The notes under the pieces are model-generated. The model made no database searches. It worked only from the letters and a program-made list of their open reading frames with translations, and was not told the DNA's origin. The translations under genes were made by a program, and so were the position numbers. Source: Rhizobium sophorae (lineage in GTDB: Bacteria; Pseudomonadota; Alphaproteobacteria; Rhizobiales; Rhizobiaceae). Taken from it: a DNA stretch of 64,000 nt. The stretch is from positions 124,001 to 188,000 of the forward strand of contig NZ_JABFCN010000028.1 of NCBI RefSeq assembly GCF_013087515.1. Reading direction: 5' to 3'. Every line of letters starts with the position of its first letter. Position 1 is the stretch's first letter. Below, piece after piece: positions 52,807 through 61,986 of the stretch.

Positions 52807-54099
52807 ATGGAGACCCTCGTGACACGATCCTCTCAGCCCACCGGACCCAGGTCCGACTTTCTCCGCACTCTGACCGAGCGCGGATTCCTGCACCAATGCA
52901 CCGACTTGGGAGCACTCGACAGCTGGCTTTGTTCGGGAGCCGCCACAGCCTATAACGGGTTCGATCTCACCGCCGACAGCCTGCATGTCGGGCACCTTAT
53001 TCCGATCATGATGCTGCGGTGGTTCCAGAAGACCGGTAACAAACCCATCGCCTTACTGGGCGGTGCGACAAGCCGCCTGGGCGATCCGAGCTTGCGCGAC
53101 ACGTCACGCCCTTTTCTCAGCCAAGAGCAGATCATGAAAAACCTGATCAGCATCCGGCGCGTCTTCGAGCGGTTCCTCGCTTTCGGGGATGGCCCGGCCG
53201 ATGCGGTGATCGTCAACAATGCCGATTGGTTGGGTGGGCTCAACTACCTCGACTTCCTGCGCGATGTCGGACCGCATTTTTCAGTCAACCGGATGCTCAC
53301 ATCGGAGAGTGTGCGCCACCGGTTGGCACGAGAGCAATCGCTGTCATTGCTGGAATTCAACTACATGGTCATGCAAGCCTACGACTTTCATATGCTCGCA
53401 GAAAACCGCGGCTGCCTGCTTCAGCTTGGTGGGGCAGACCAATGGGGCAACATCGTCAGTGGCGTTGAATTTGGGCGCCGGATCGGTGGACGCGCTCTGC
53501 TTGGATTGACTGCTCCGCTGCTGACGACATCGTCGGGCGCGAAGATGGGCAAGAGCGTTTCGGGGGCGGTTTGGCTGAACGCCGACCGGTTGTCGCCGTA
53601 TGAGTTCTGGCAATTCTGGAGAAATACCGGGGATGCCGATGTGGGGCGTTTTCTCAGGCTGTTCACCGAGTTGCCCTTAAGTGAAATTGCCCGCCTTGAG
53701 GTGCTTCGGGATTCCGAGATCAACGAAGCAAAAAAGATACTTGCCGACCAGATCACCAGCCTGTGCCACGGAACAGATGCGGCAGCGCAAGCCTCCGAAA
53801 CCGCCCGGCGCACCTTCGAAGAAGGCGAGGTGTCGGCCGGTCTCCCGACGATCAGGCTCCCGGATATCCTTCGCGGTGCCTTTCCGCTCGTTGACGCCAT
53901 GGTCGTTGCCGGGCTTGCCAAGTCGAAAAGCGAAGCACGTCGATTGATCGTCGGCGGCGGTGTGCGGGTGAACGGCGACAGTGTAAATAACGAAGCAACG
54001 CAGCTTGGTCACTCCGACGTTCAGGATGGTGTCATCCGGCTGACCGTCGGCAAGAAGCGACACGTCCTCCTTCAATCGGCAGTGGCGCCACCATGCTGA
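52807..54099 (+). CDS. tyrS: Tyrosyl-tRNA synthetase
   Basis: 430 residues from ATG 52807. Class I signature HVGHL (HIGH) in TADSLHVGHLIPIMMLRWFQ, tyrosine pocket YMVMQAYDFHML and QLGGADQWGN, the KMSKS equivalent KMGKSVSG, and an S4 RNA-binding domain at the C-terminus (AKSKSEARRLIVGGGVRVNG). Complete. Context (kup, MFS exporter) is unlike a housekeeping tyrS locus, so it may be a second copy, sometimes linked to resistance to tyrosine-analogue antibiotics; that is inference. Confidence 0.9.
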   Translation: METLVTRSSQPTGPRSDFLRTLTERGFLHQCTDLGALDSWLCSGAATAYNGFDLTADSLHVGHLIPIMMLRWFQKTGNKPIALLGGATSRLGDPSLRDTSRPFLSQEQIMKNLISIRRVFERFLAFGDGPADAVIVNNADWLGGLNYLDFLRDVGPHFSVNRMLTSESVRHRLAREQSLSLLEFNYMVMQAYDFHMLAENRGCLLQLGGADQWGNIVSGVEFGRRIGGRALLGLTAPLLTTSSGAKMGKSVSGAVWLNADRLSPYEFWQFWRNTGDADVGRFLRLFTELPLSEIARLEVLRDSEINEAKKILADQITSLCHGTDAAAQASETARRTFEEGEVSAGLPTIRLPDILRGAFPLVDAMVVAGLAKSKSEARRLIVGGGVRVNGDSVNNEATQLGHSDVQDGVIRLTVGKKRHVLLQSAVAPPC

Positions 54100-54235
54100 C
54101 AGGGGCTGTCAGCATGGTGGTCGACAATGCGGGAACCGTGGGTTTCCAAGCCAGTCGCCATTTCGTCGGAATGTCCAGCTATCCCACTGGGGATAGTTGG
54201 ACTTCAATCCCGCCAATCGGAGCAGAGTCCCCGAG

Positions 54236-55411
54236 ATGAAGCCGCACCATCGCATTTTCTTCATTCAGTTTGCTGTGGCCCTTTCCGTGGGTGCGTTTCT
54301 TTCGCGGCTGCCTGACATTCAGATCAAATATGGCCTGACCGAAGGAGAGCTGGGACTTTTGCTCGCTATCATGTCGCTCGGGGTTCTCTGCGGGTTGACG
54401 TTCTCGGCGAGGTTCATCGAGAGGCTTGGTGCGCGCACAACGGCCTTCATCACCGTCTTCGGTGCGGCGTTGTTTTACGCACTGATCCCCTGGATGCCTT
54501 CAGTTCCCCTGGCGATGCCATTGTTCTTTATTGCCGGGATTTTCGCCGGCGCATTCGAGATCAACGCCAATATCGAAACCGATCGCCATGAGGCGCTACT
54601 CGGCTATCGCATCATGAGCCGGGCTCACGGCATGTGGAGCCTCGGCTTCTGCATCACCGCCCTTGTTGCCGCCGCCATGCGGCAGGCCGCCGTCTCCATC
54701 GAACTGCATACTTTCATCGTCCTCGTGACGGTCTTGATTGCCGGATCGATCGTTTTCTCCGGGATCGAGAATGCGCCCCGGCGGCATGACGCTCACCCCG
54801 GCGATGCTCCGCTCGTCGCTTTTCCCACGATCGGGCTGCTTCCCCTTTGCCTCATCGGCGCAGCTCCGCTTCTCGCCGAAGGCGCGAGCGTCGATTGGTC
54901 GGCGATCTATATGCGCGACGTGTTCGCGGTCGAACCATTTGTCGGCGGGCTCAGCGTGGCCATTTTCTCCTCGTTCATCGCCATCGGACGGCTCGGCATG
55001 GACTCTGTGATCGACCGCTTCAATCCACGCCCCGTCGCAATAACCCTCCTCGGGATCGCGGCCGTCGGTCTTGTCTTGGTTGCGACCGCGACACATCCTG
55101 TTGTCGCGCTCGCAGGCTTTGGCCTGACGGGTATCGGCTGTTCTTCGGTCTATCCGCTTGCCATCTCGGCTGCGGCCCGACGCACAGATCGACCCGCACC
55201 CGTCAACGTTGCAGCGCTCGGGCAGACGACGTTCCTTGTGTTTTTCGCCGGGCCGCCACTGCTCGGTTTCGTTGCCGAACACTTCGGCATCCGCTTTTCG
55301 TACTGGGCGGTCATGCCTGTTCTCGCCGCAGCACTGCTGGTCACCAGGGCACTTGCCGCTGACCCTGCCCCGGTCACAGGCCAACCCGAACCGGCGCAAC
55401 CACACGGTTGA
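54236..55411 (+). CDS. MFS transporter
   Basis: 391 residues from ATG 54236; an upstream TTG at 54197 is less likely. Twelve transmembrane helices. FAVALSVGAFLSRLPDIQIK and LGVLCGLTFSARFIERLGAR (loop 2-3 motif) mark the major facilitator superfamily, in a subgroup resembling the YbjJ/FucP-like proteins. Substrate unknown. It lies 137 bp after tyrS on the same strand, ahead of a terminator. Confidence 0.85.
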   Translation: MKPHHRIFFIQFAVALSVGAFLSRLPDIQIKYGLTEGELGLLLAIMSLGVLCGLTFSARFIERLGARTTAFITVFGAALFYALIPWMPSVPLAMPLFFIAGIFAGAFEINANIETDRHEALLGYRIMSRAHGMWSLGFCITALVAAAMRQAAVSIELHTFIVLVTVLIAGSIVFSGIENAPRRHDAHPGDAPLVAFPTIGLLPLCLIGAAPLLAEGASVDWSAIYMRDVFAVEPFVGGLSVAIFSSFIAIGRLGMDSVIDRFNPRPVAITLLGIAAVGLVLVATATHPVVALAGFGLTGIGCSSVYPLAISAAARRTDRPAPVNVAALGQTTFLVFFAGPPLLGFVAEHFGIRFSYWAVMPVLAAALLVTRALAADPAPVTGQPEPAQPHG

Positions 55412-55457
55412 CACGCCACGCCGGCCACCTTTGTCGTAAGCTCTTTCACGTCCTCAA

Positions 55458-55480
55458 CCGGAGGGGCAACCTCCGGCTTT
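55458..55480 (+). terminator. Rho-independent terminator
   Basis: CCGGAGG (55458-55464) pairs with CCTCCGG (55470-55476) over a 5-nt loop, followed by CTTT. It ends the tyrS/MFS transcript. Confidence 0.7.
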
Positions 55481-55691
55481 CGCTGGTGAATTGGGCGAGA
55501 GCGATGTATTTCCCATCGCGTTTAAGTATTATTAACGACCATCGGAAATATAGCTCGTATAGGTGAGGAGCTAATTCCGCGCACTATCGTCAACTCTTGG
55601 CGAATGGTTTTGCTGCTCAAGCATTGCGGACGCAGTCCATCTCGTCTGAATAGACCTGGTTGGATGGCGAAACTTCCAGCCTTCGGCCCAA

Positions 55692-55707
55692 CAAAACATA
55701 TGTTTTG
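55692..55707. promoter_or_regulatory. 16-bp perfect palindrome in a 500-bp gene-free gap
   Basis: CAAAACATATGTTTTG is fully self-complementary and A+T-rich in a G+C-rich genome. It lies about 205 bp before the NlpC/P60-like gene. The surrounding gap (55481-55911) shows no convincing gene. It may be an operator. Confidence 0.35.
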
Positions 55708-55911
55708 CGGGGTTTGCGATGGTCGTGTCCGGCCAAAAGGCAGGCTCGCCTACGGAGCTCCCGCGCCTCGCTTCGGACAAATTTCTGCCGCCAAAATGCC
55801 AGTATTAGTTGTTTCTAAATCACGCCATAATTCGCATCTACGTTGCCGCGCCTGTTTTATTCTTCGCCACATTTCGGAATTTCAACATTATACAAACAAT
55901 GGTGGGTAACT

Positions 55912-56334
55912 ATGAAGGTTATTCTCGTCATCGTCCTCACGGCGCTTGCCGTGCCCTGTGAGGCAGACATGCTCGCGACGGCGTCCCGATACAAAAGCAT
56001 GCACGAACGCTCCATCTCCTTCCTCAGCATCAATCCGCGCAGGGTATCCTGGTGCGGGGCGTTTCTGGCCTTTGTCGCCAAGCGATCTTCGCGGCAACCG
56101 CCGCCCAACCCCAACATGGCGGCGTCCTGGAGGAAGTTCGGCAAGCCGGTCGGCGTCCGCTCCGCCAGGCGAGGGGATGTCGTGGTGATCCGCACCGGCC
56201 GGCGCTTTCATGTCAGTCTGTTCGATCACATCGACCAGCGCCGGCAGTACGTCTACCTGTTCGGCGGCAACCAATCCAACCGGGTCCAACTGTCCAGATA
56301 TCGCGCCAGTTCGGTCGTCGCGGTGCGACGATGA
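55912..56334 (+). CDS. Small secreted NlpC/P60-like (TIGR02594-type) protein
   Basis: 140 residues from ATG 55912. Signal peptide about 1-18. The catalytic-type cysteine is in RRVSWCGAFLAFVAKR and the histidine in RRFHVSLFDHID, with GDVVVIRTG between, as in the TIGR02594 group of cysteine peptidase-like proteins. Possible peptidoglycan amidase or endopeptidase. The intergenic region ahead is A+T-rich. Stand-alone. Confidence 0.75.
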   Translation: MKVILVIVLTALAVPCEADMLATASRYKSMHERSISFLSINPRRVSWCGAFLAFVAKRSSRQPPPNPNMAASWRKFGKPVGVRSARRGDVVVIRTGRRFHVSLFDHIDQRRQYVYLFGGNQSNRVQLSRYRASSVVAVRR

Positions 56335-56379
56335 TGTCGGGTGAGAACCTCTCCTGACAAAGTCGGCCAACACCTCTGT

Positions 56380-56451
56380 CGTCATGCTCGGGCTTGTCCC
56401 GAGCATCTGCAACCGGTGCAGCAGATCCTCGGCACAAGGCCGAGGATGACG
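56380..56451. repeat. Palindromic intergenic repeat (GTCATGCTCGGG...GAGGATGACG)
   Basis: Two hairpin arms, GCTCGGGCTTGTCCCGAGCA (56385-) and CCTCGGCACAAGGCCGAGG (to 56447), bounded by CGTCATG and GATGACG, form a double stem-loop. The pattern is widespread in rhizobial and related genomes. It fills the gap between two convergent genes. Confidence 0.7.
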
Positions 56452-56486
56452 CCGAATGGAGAGCGAGGCTTGGCGGGAAACAGGCC

Positions 56487-57272
56487 TTACGCCTTGCGCG
56501 CCCTGATGTGGAGGAAGATCGGCGCGATGCGGGTATCGGCGACTATTGGCTCGGCAAGCGCCACCTCGATTGACGCCATGGGCTCGCCGAAAGCTTCGAT
56601 CGTCAGCCCCGCTTCGACGATCATCGACACCCAGGTCGCCAGCGTCCGGTGAAAGCGCGGGACGGCAAACGGCGTCAGCGTCGCCCGTTCGGCCTCGGGG
56701 ATGGAGGAGAAGATCCAGCGATCGATCCGGCCGTCGCTTTCGTCGAAGTAATCTGCGATCTCAACCGCGACAGGCTCGCCGGCCTGATTGCGGATATTGC
56801 GGCGCGTCGGCGGCACAAAACAGGGGTGCAGGATCGAAAACTGCAGGAAGCCGCCCGGCTTCAGGACCCGGTGGATGCCCTTCAGCACCTCGCGCTGGTC
56901 GGCCATGTCCATCATCGACATGAAGGCGGTGACGAAATCGAAGCTCGCCTCCGGGAAATCGATGCTCTGGCCGTCGCCGAGCACGTAATCGATGCCGAGT
57001 GGCGCTTGCGTCTCGGTCTCGCGGGCATAACGAATGAAGGTCGGGGCGATGTCGAGGCCGATCATGCGGGCGCCGAGGCGGGCGACGGCGCGGGTGTTGG
57101 AACCTTCCCCGCAGCCGAGATCAAGCCCGGCAAGGCCCGCGACCGGCGGCAGCATCTTCAGAAAGGCCGGCGTGTTCAGCGCGTCGCGATACTTGTCGTA
57201 ACCCGCGCGGCTATAGATCGTCCAGGTCTCGGCATTGCTCTCCCAATGGGCGGCGACATCATTGGCGTTCAT
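56487..57272 (-). CDS. Class I SAM-dependent methyltransferase
   Basis: 261 residues from ATG 57272. The SAM-binding motif is LAGLDLGCGEGSNTRAVARL, motif II is GLDIAPTFIRYA, followed by DYVLGDGQSIDFPEASFDFV and LKGIHRVLKPGGFLQFSILH. This is the methyltransferase_11/25 type of small-molecule methylase. Substrate unknown. No operon partner. Confidence 0.88.
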   Translation of the reverse strand: MNANDVAAHWESNAETWTIYSRAGYDKYRDALNTPAFLKMLPPVAGLAGLDLGCGEGSNTRAVARLGARMIGLDIAPTFIRYARETETQAPLGIDYVLGDGQSIDFPEASFDFVTAFMSMMDMADQREVLKGIHRVLKPGGFLQFSILHPCFVPPTRRNIRNQAGEPVAVEIADYFDESDGRIDRWIFSSIPEAERATLTPFAVPRFHRTLATWVSMIVEAGLTIEAFGEPMASIEVALAEPIVADTRIAPIFLHIRARKA

Positions 57273-57375
57273 GGCTCTGCTCCTTGCTCGATCGGGATGG
57301 GCGGGGAGCTATAGGCGGTGCGGGTGACAATGGGAAGACAGGCAGTCCACTGTAAGCGCTTCACGCCTATGGATC

Positions 57376-57780
57376 ATGACCAGCGTGCACTATCATGCGA
57401 TCGAGAGGATAGGGGCTGCTTTGTCCGACGAAGTGATCATCCGCGAACTGGTCGGCCTCGATCAGATGATGACAATTTTCCCGCTGTACAGCCAGGTTAG
57501 TCGCCTGAGTGAGGCCGTGGTTTGCCAAAGACTTTCAGCCATGTTTGCACAGAGCAACCACCGCTGCATAGCAGCATATATCGACGAACGGATGGTGGGT
57601 GCGTCGGGTTTCTGGACCGGCACTCAGTTGTGGTGCGGCAAGTATGTCGAGGCGGGCAACGTCGTGGTAGACAGCGCTCTCCGCGGTCAAGGCATCGGCG
57701 GCAAGATGATGGCGTGGATCGAGGCGGAGGCGGACCCGCCTCGCGCGGCAGCGATTTTGCGGTCGCATGACCGGGCTTAG
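57376..57780 (+). CDS. GNAT acetyltransferase, C-terminally truncated
   Basis: 134 residues. The GNAT core is visible as CIAAYIDERMVGASGFW and VVVDSALRGQGIGGKMMAWI (acetyl-CoA loop RGQGIG). After IEAEA the usual last strands and helix (FYxxxGF) are absent and replaced by about 15 unrelated residues (DPPRAAAILRSHDRA). The gene ends four bases inside the convergent phosphatase gene, which suggests a deletion. Probably inactive or a shortened variant. Confidence 0.65.
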   Translation: MTSVHYHAIERIGAALSDEVIIRELVGLDQMMTIFPLYSQVSRLSEAVVCQRLSAMFAQSNHRCIAAYIDERMVGASGFWTGTQLWCGKYVEAGNVVVDSALRGQGIGGKMMAWIEAEADPPRAAAILRSHDRA

Positions 57781-58097
57781 AGATGCCGGGGGACCTTTCC
57801 CTTCAGTAGTTGCACGAGGACGGGGTCCATGAATTCGTACTCGTCAGGAATATCCAGGCATATCAGCCGCTTGCCTTTGAGAGCTGACCGGTATTTGCCC
57901 TGGACTTTCGCACGGTGAGCCTTCTCCATGACGAAGACGATATCGGCCCATTCGATCAGTTCGTTCGATACTGGATTTTCGGCATCGTTGTTGGTGCCGG
58001 CCGAGGAGACCTCGATCTCCGGCCAGTTTGCGAAGACCTGTTCGGCCGTCGGGCTGCGAAGCTTATTCTGACTGCAGACGAACAGGACGTTTTTCAC
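57777..58097 (-). CDS. Low-molecular-weight protein tyrosine phosphatase-like protein
   Basis: 106 residues from GTG 58097 (AGAGA upstream); a TTG at 58115 is an alternative. The P-loop is VCSQNKLRSPTAEQVF (C-x5-R), at the N-terminus as in this fold, and IEVSSAGTNNDAEN follows. The late DP general-acid motif is weak (CLDIPDEYEFMDPVLVQLL). Small stand-alone members of this family may be phosphatases or arsenate-reductase-like. Confidence 0.8.
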   Translation of the reverse strand: MKNVLFVCSQNKLRSPTAEQVFANWPEIEVSSAGTNNDAENPVSNELIEWADIVFVMEKAHRAKVQGKYRSALKGKRLICLDIPDEYEFMDPVLVQLLKGKVPRHL

Positions 58098-58174
58098 GTT
58101 TCGATCTCTCGTCAAGTGAACCGGGCCGGCGATAGCACAATTCCGTGTCCCAGCGAACCAAAGGAGTTGTTGCG

Positions 58175-59578
58175 TCAGCCGCCGCTCACATTCTTGAACG
58201 CGGCGATGATGCTTTGGGCGGCGAGCTGGGCCTCATCCGATGTCGTCTGGAAATTGGTGACGGAGAGGCGCAGGACGTCGCAGCCGCGCCATTTGGCGCC
58301 GCCGGCGAAGATCAGGCCGTCCGCCTGAATCTTTGCGATCGTCTTTCGGGTCAGCGCGTCGCCTTCTTCGGAGGGCAGGTCCGCTCCGAAGCGGATGATA
58401 AGCTGGTTCAGCGTCACCTCGTTCAGAATGGCGATGCCCGGTTGTTGCGACAGAAGATCGGCCACCAGCCGCGCTGAGGCGCAGCACTGGTCGATCAAGG
58501 CGGCGATGCCGTCGCGGCCGAGATGTTTCAGCATCGCCCAGGTCGCAAAGCCCCGCGCCCTTCTCGAAAGCTCGGGCACGTAGTGGGAAGGATCGCGTTC
58601 GCCTTTGCCGGCGAGCGGCAGGTAACTCGCGGCGATCGTCATGGCGCGGCGATGGGCGAGCTCGTTGCGGACGATCGCATAGCCGCAATCATAGGGCGTC
58701 TGCAGCCACTTGTGGCCGTCTGTCGCCCAGCTGTCGGCCGCTTCGATGCCGCGGCTGAGGTTGCTGATCTTCGCTGAAGCCTGCGCCCAGAGACCAAAGG
58801 CTCCGTCGACATGCACCCAGGCGCGCTTCGCCTTCAACAGCGGGATGATGGCGGCGAAATCGTCGAAGGCGCCAGTATTGATCTGCCCCGCCTGGAGAAT
58901 GGCGATGACCGGTCCAGAGACCGCATCGAGCGTGCCCGCCAGCGCGGCGCGGTCTATCCGGCCTACCGGATCGGTGCGCACGCGCAACACGCGATCATGG
59001 CCGAGACCGAGGAATTGCAGCGCGGAGAAGACCGTCGTGTGGGCATCGTCGCCGATCAGAACGGTAATCTCAGGCGCCCCGAACAGGCCCTTTGCATCGG
59101 CATCCCAGCCCACCTGGCGCAGCACCTCGCCGCGGGCGGCGGCAAGGCAGGTGAAGTTCGCCACCGTCGCGCCGGTGACGAAGCCGACCGAGCTTTCGGC
59201 CGGCAGCTTTAGAAGATCGAGAAGCCATCTCGCCGCGACGGTCTCGACTGCGGCCGCGGCCGGGGCGGCGGCATGGTTTCCGGCATTCTGGCCCCAGGCG
59301 CTGGTGAGGAAATCGGCCGCGACGCCGACCGGATGGGAGCCGCCGATGACCCAGCCGAAGAAGCGCGGTCCGGTGGTTGCATGCAGCCCGGGTTCGGCGC
59401 CGTGCGAGAGACGCCTGATGACATCAAGCATATCGGAACCGGCCGCCGGCAGCGGCTCTTCGAAACAGGCAAGCGAGGCTGCATAGTCGTGGGTGGGCAC
59501 ATGGCGGGCGGGCGCTGCCTGCCGGAACTCGGCCGCAAGCCGGGCGGCTTCCTGAAACAGAGATGCGATTGCCGTCAT
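58175..59578 (-). CDS. PLP-dependent group II amino-acid decarboxylase
   Basis: 467 residues from ATG 59578. The cofactor lysine lies in SWATDGHKWLQTPYDCGY, the PLP-stacking His/Ala region in WVHVDGAFGLWAQ, and the N-terminal GPRFFGWVIGGSHPVGVAAD is typical of aromatic-L-amino-acid/tyrosine decarboxylase homologues. It may act on aromatic amino acids, but substrate is not readable. Monocistronic; the 250-bp gap upstream shows only a weak inverted repeat. Confidence 0.87.
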   Translation of the reverse strand: MTAIASLFQEAARLAAEFRQAAPARHVPTHDYAASLACFEEPLPAAGSDMLDVIRRLSHGAEPGLHATTGPRFFGWVIGGSHPVGVAADFLTSAWGQNAGNHAAAPAAAAVETVAARWLLDLLKLPAESSVGFVTGATVANFTCLAAARGEVLRQVGWDADAKGLFGAPEITVLIGDDAHTTVFSALQFLGLGHDRVLRVRTDPVGRIDRAALAGTLDAVSGPVIAILQAGQINTGAFDDFAAIIPLLKAKRAWVHVDGAFGLWAQASAKISNLSRGIEAADSWATDGHKWLQTPYDCGYAIVRNELAHRRAMTIAASYLPLAGKGERDPSHYVPELSRRARGFATWAMLKHLGRDGIAALIDQCCASARLVADLLSQQPGIAILNEVTLNQLIIRFGADLPSEEGDALTRKTIAKIQADGLIFAGGAKWRGCDVLRLSVTNFQTTSDEAQLAAQSIIAAFKNVSGG

Positions 59579-59828
59579 GCGGATCCCCCTGCCGCCACCG
59601 ATCCTCGAGGGGCACACCCTCGAAAGCAGGCTGCCGGCACCCACAATCTAGCCCATATCGCCGAGGCTGTCTTCGCTTGGCAGATCTCGGATCTGGGTTC
59701 CAGGGCCTTCCTTGGGCTTGCCGAGACCTCAAGATAAATTGAGCCTCGGGGAGGCGCTTCCTAAATATCTACAATAACTACCTTATCCCCTTCTGTGCAT
59801 TTTTGAAATTTCGTGGCTCTTGTTGAAA

Positions 59829-60314
59829 ATGATTGCCTTCGCTGCAAGTATCGTTCAATGTTGCGGAAATATCATTTGCGCCATTGTCAAGTTGGTGCTG
59901 CCAATCAGCGAGGGATATGCACTGAAATATTTCCTTCTCTACGCGCTGACATGCACGTTGGTCGGGATAGTTCTTCTCTTCATTATCCATGAAGTTGTAC
60001 CGTTCACGATCGACAAGCCAACCGATCAATCGGTGGTCGGCTCAACTGATGAGCCAGCTGGCGGGCCAACCGAGCAGTCGGTCCGACCAACCGGCGAGCC
60101 GGTGCCCAGGCGAACAACAGATCAATCCGCCGTCCAGCCAGCCGATCCCTTGGTTGTCCGATCCACCGGCCAGCCGGTCGACGGGCCAGCCCGTGAACCG
60201 GTGGTCGGGCCAACCGGCGAACCGGCTACGGGGCCGCCCGATCAATCGGTGGTTAGTCCGACCGGCGAACCGGTCGTCCGGAAGGGTGGCCGTCTGGGGA
60301 GTCCGGCGCAGTGA
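59829..60314 (+). CDS. Membrane protein with Pro/Thr/Val repeat tail
   Basis: 161 residues from ATG 59829. Two hydrophobic segments (about 2-27 with three cysteines, and 36-57) are followed by a tail of about 95 residues made of degenerate units such as GEPVVGPTGEP, DQSVV and TGQPVDGP. The DNA coding the tail is a chain of short palindromes (for example CCGGCGAACCGG and ACCGATCAATCGGT) about 18-24 bp apart and is open in several frames on both strands. The membrane part reads as a real gene; the tail may be an expanded repeat. No family known. Confidence 0.55.
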   Translation: MIAFAASIVQCCGNIICAIVKLVLPISEGYALKYFLLYALTCTLVGIVLLFIIHEVVPFTIDKPTDQSVVGSTDEPAGGPTEQSVRPTGEPVPRRTTDQSAVQPADPLVVRSTGQPVDGPAREPVVGPTGEPATGPPDQSVVSPTGEPVVRKGGRLGSPAQ

Positions 60315-60443
60315 CCGGCGCCTGAGATGACGGATTTCCGTTCGATTTCGTAACTTCGAGCATATGCTGAACTATGAAGCTTCCCTGGTTGACGGCTGGG
60401 ACCATCTGTATTGAGAGTACTTCTCATCTTGCAGGAGGTCCCG

Positions 60444-60951
60444 ATGGATGGAAGCGGCACGACGATCAGGCATATCCAGGCAGACGAAGTGGAGGCTTTC
60501 CGGCGCATCCGTCTGGAAGCGCTTCGTACCGAACCGTCCCTCTTTGCAAGCCGCTACGAGGACTGGGAGGCTCTTTCTCTCGAGGAGTGGCGCAATCGCC
60601 TGAATGAGCCGGTTTTCATCGCTTTTCAGGGTGACGAACCCGTTGGCATAACCGGCCTGGTTCGGCAGCGGTCGAGCAAGATGGCCCATCGCGCGACGAT
60701 CATCATGGTTTACGTGAGAAGGAGCATGCGCGGAACGGGCCTTGCCGGCAAGCTGCTCAGCGCGGTGACCGATCACGCGCGCGATATCGGCATCCTGCAG
60801 TTGGAACTCTTCGTCAGCGCGGAGAACCCGGCGGCAATACGCTTCTATCAGCGGGAAGGCTTTCTCCGAGATCGGCAGGATTCCCGGCGGGGTTCTGGAG
60901 GAGGGCAGGGAGATCGACGACGTCATGATGGCTCGCCGTTTGGTCGGTTAG
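60444..60951 (+). pseudogene. GNAT acetyltransferase, frameshifted near the C-terminus
   Basis: ATG 60444 lies behind AGGAGG. The core (IRHIQADEVEAFRRIRLEAL, YVRRSMRGTGLAGKLL, NPAAIRFYQREGF) is complete up to base 60861. Then the frame shifts: removing one T from TTT (60862-60864) restores SEIGRIPGGVLEEGREIDDV and MMARRLVG with a TAG at 60949-60951, the normal family end. In the raw frame the protein runs on to 60998 with an unrelated tail. Homopolymer position makes a sequencing error possible. Confidence 0.8.
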
Positions 60952-61050
60952 GTCTCACGCGGATGGCTCAACGCATATCGGCTTGCGCGACCTATTGACC
61001 TCAAGCGGGGTTGGGGTTGCAGCATGCCGGCATGGGCTGGAGGTTTGGCG

Positions 61051-61971
61051 GTGACGAAAATTCTGAAAGACGAGGATCTGGTCGGCAGCGCGCTGATGAT
61101 GATCGCGATCGATGCTCTCGAGACCGCTTTTCTCGCGAGAGCCGACAATCGACTGATCTCTCCGCCCCGGCACCATGTCTCGTTTCCCGATCGCGGCGAT
61201 CTCGTCTTCACCGTCGGCGGCATCCTCGGCGAGAAACCGCTCGCGGGCTTCCGGGTCTATGAAACATTCGATGGGGCGGAGCATTCGCAGATCGTCGCGG
61301 TATGGTCGAACGATGACGCCAAGCTCAAGGGCATTGTTCTTGGAGAGCGCCTCGGCAACCTCAGGACCGGTGCGATCGGAGGTCTCGCCATCCGCCATCT
61401 CAGCGCGCCAGATGCCAGGACCGTGGGGATACTCGGCAGCGGAGCCCAAGCGCGAACCCAACTCGCCGCGGCTGCCGCCGTTCGGAATCTGGATCGCGCC
61501 CGCGTCTATAGCCGCGACGAGAAAAATCGCGCCGCCTTTGCAGCTGAGATGCAGCAGGCCTTGGGTATTGAAGTGGAGCCTGCCGGCAGCGCCTCAGAAG
61601 CCGTCGATGACGCCGACATCGTCATCTGCGCGACGACGAGCCGAACGCCCGTCATTCGTGCCAGGGATTTGAAGCCCGGCGTGCACGTCAACACCGTCGG
61701 CCCGAAAACGTGTGAGGGATACGAACTCGGCCTGGATATCGCCAATGTCGCAGCCGTGATTGCGACGGACTCTTCCGAACAGACGCGCGCCTATGCTTCG
61801 CCGTTTTTCCTGGCCGGCTCCGGCAATGAGCATCGCATGGCAGACCTTGCCGATATCATTGCCGGGAAGGCGGCCGGGAGAGGATCGCCTGGCGATACGA
61901 CGCTGTTTTGCTCCGTCGGGTTGGCTGGAACCGAGGTCGTCGTCGCCTCGGCAATCCTTGATATGCTGTGA
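61051..61971 (+). CDS. Ornithine cyclodeaminase/mu-crystallin family protein
   Basis: 306 residues from GTG 61051, preceded by GGAGG at 61039-61043; the ATG at 61024 has no such site. NAD(P)-binding motif VGILGSGAQARTQLAAAAAV, then RVYSRDEKNRAAFA and ADIVICATTSRTPVI, matches the family. Members include ornithine cyclodeaminase, alanine dehydrogenase and imine reductases. Arg/Lys substrate ligands are not conclusive. Activity is probably on an amino or keto acid imine. Confidence 0.85.
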   Translation: MTKILKDEDLVGSALMMIAIDALETAFLARADNRLISPPRHHVSFPDRGDLVFTVGGILGEKPLAGFRVYETFDGAEHSQIVAVWSNDDAKLKGIVLGERLGNLRTGAIGGLAIRHLSAPDARTVGILGSGAQARTQLAAAAAVRNLDRARVYSRDEKNRAAFAAEMQQALGIEVEPAGSASEAVDDADIVICATTSRTPVIRARDLKPGVHVNTVGPKTCEGYELGLDIANVAAVIATDSSEQTRAYASPFFLAGSGNEHRMADLADIIAGKAAGRGSPGDTTLFCSVGLAGTEVVVASAILDML

Positions 61972-61986
61972 GTCTGTTTCGCTTAC

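Noticed and set aside
55604..55909. 101-codon frame upstream of the NlpC/P60-like gene
   Set aside because: No ribosome site, no domain, and it spans the perfect palindrome; composition is not coding-like.
59989..60330. CRISPR-like array
   Set aside because: Repeats are degenerate, contiguous, of variable spacing and lack unique spacers of constant length; no cas genes are nearby.
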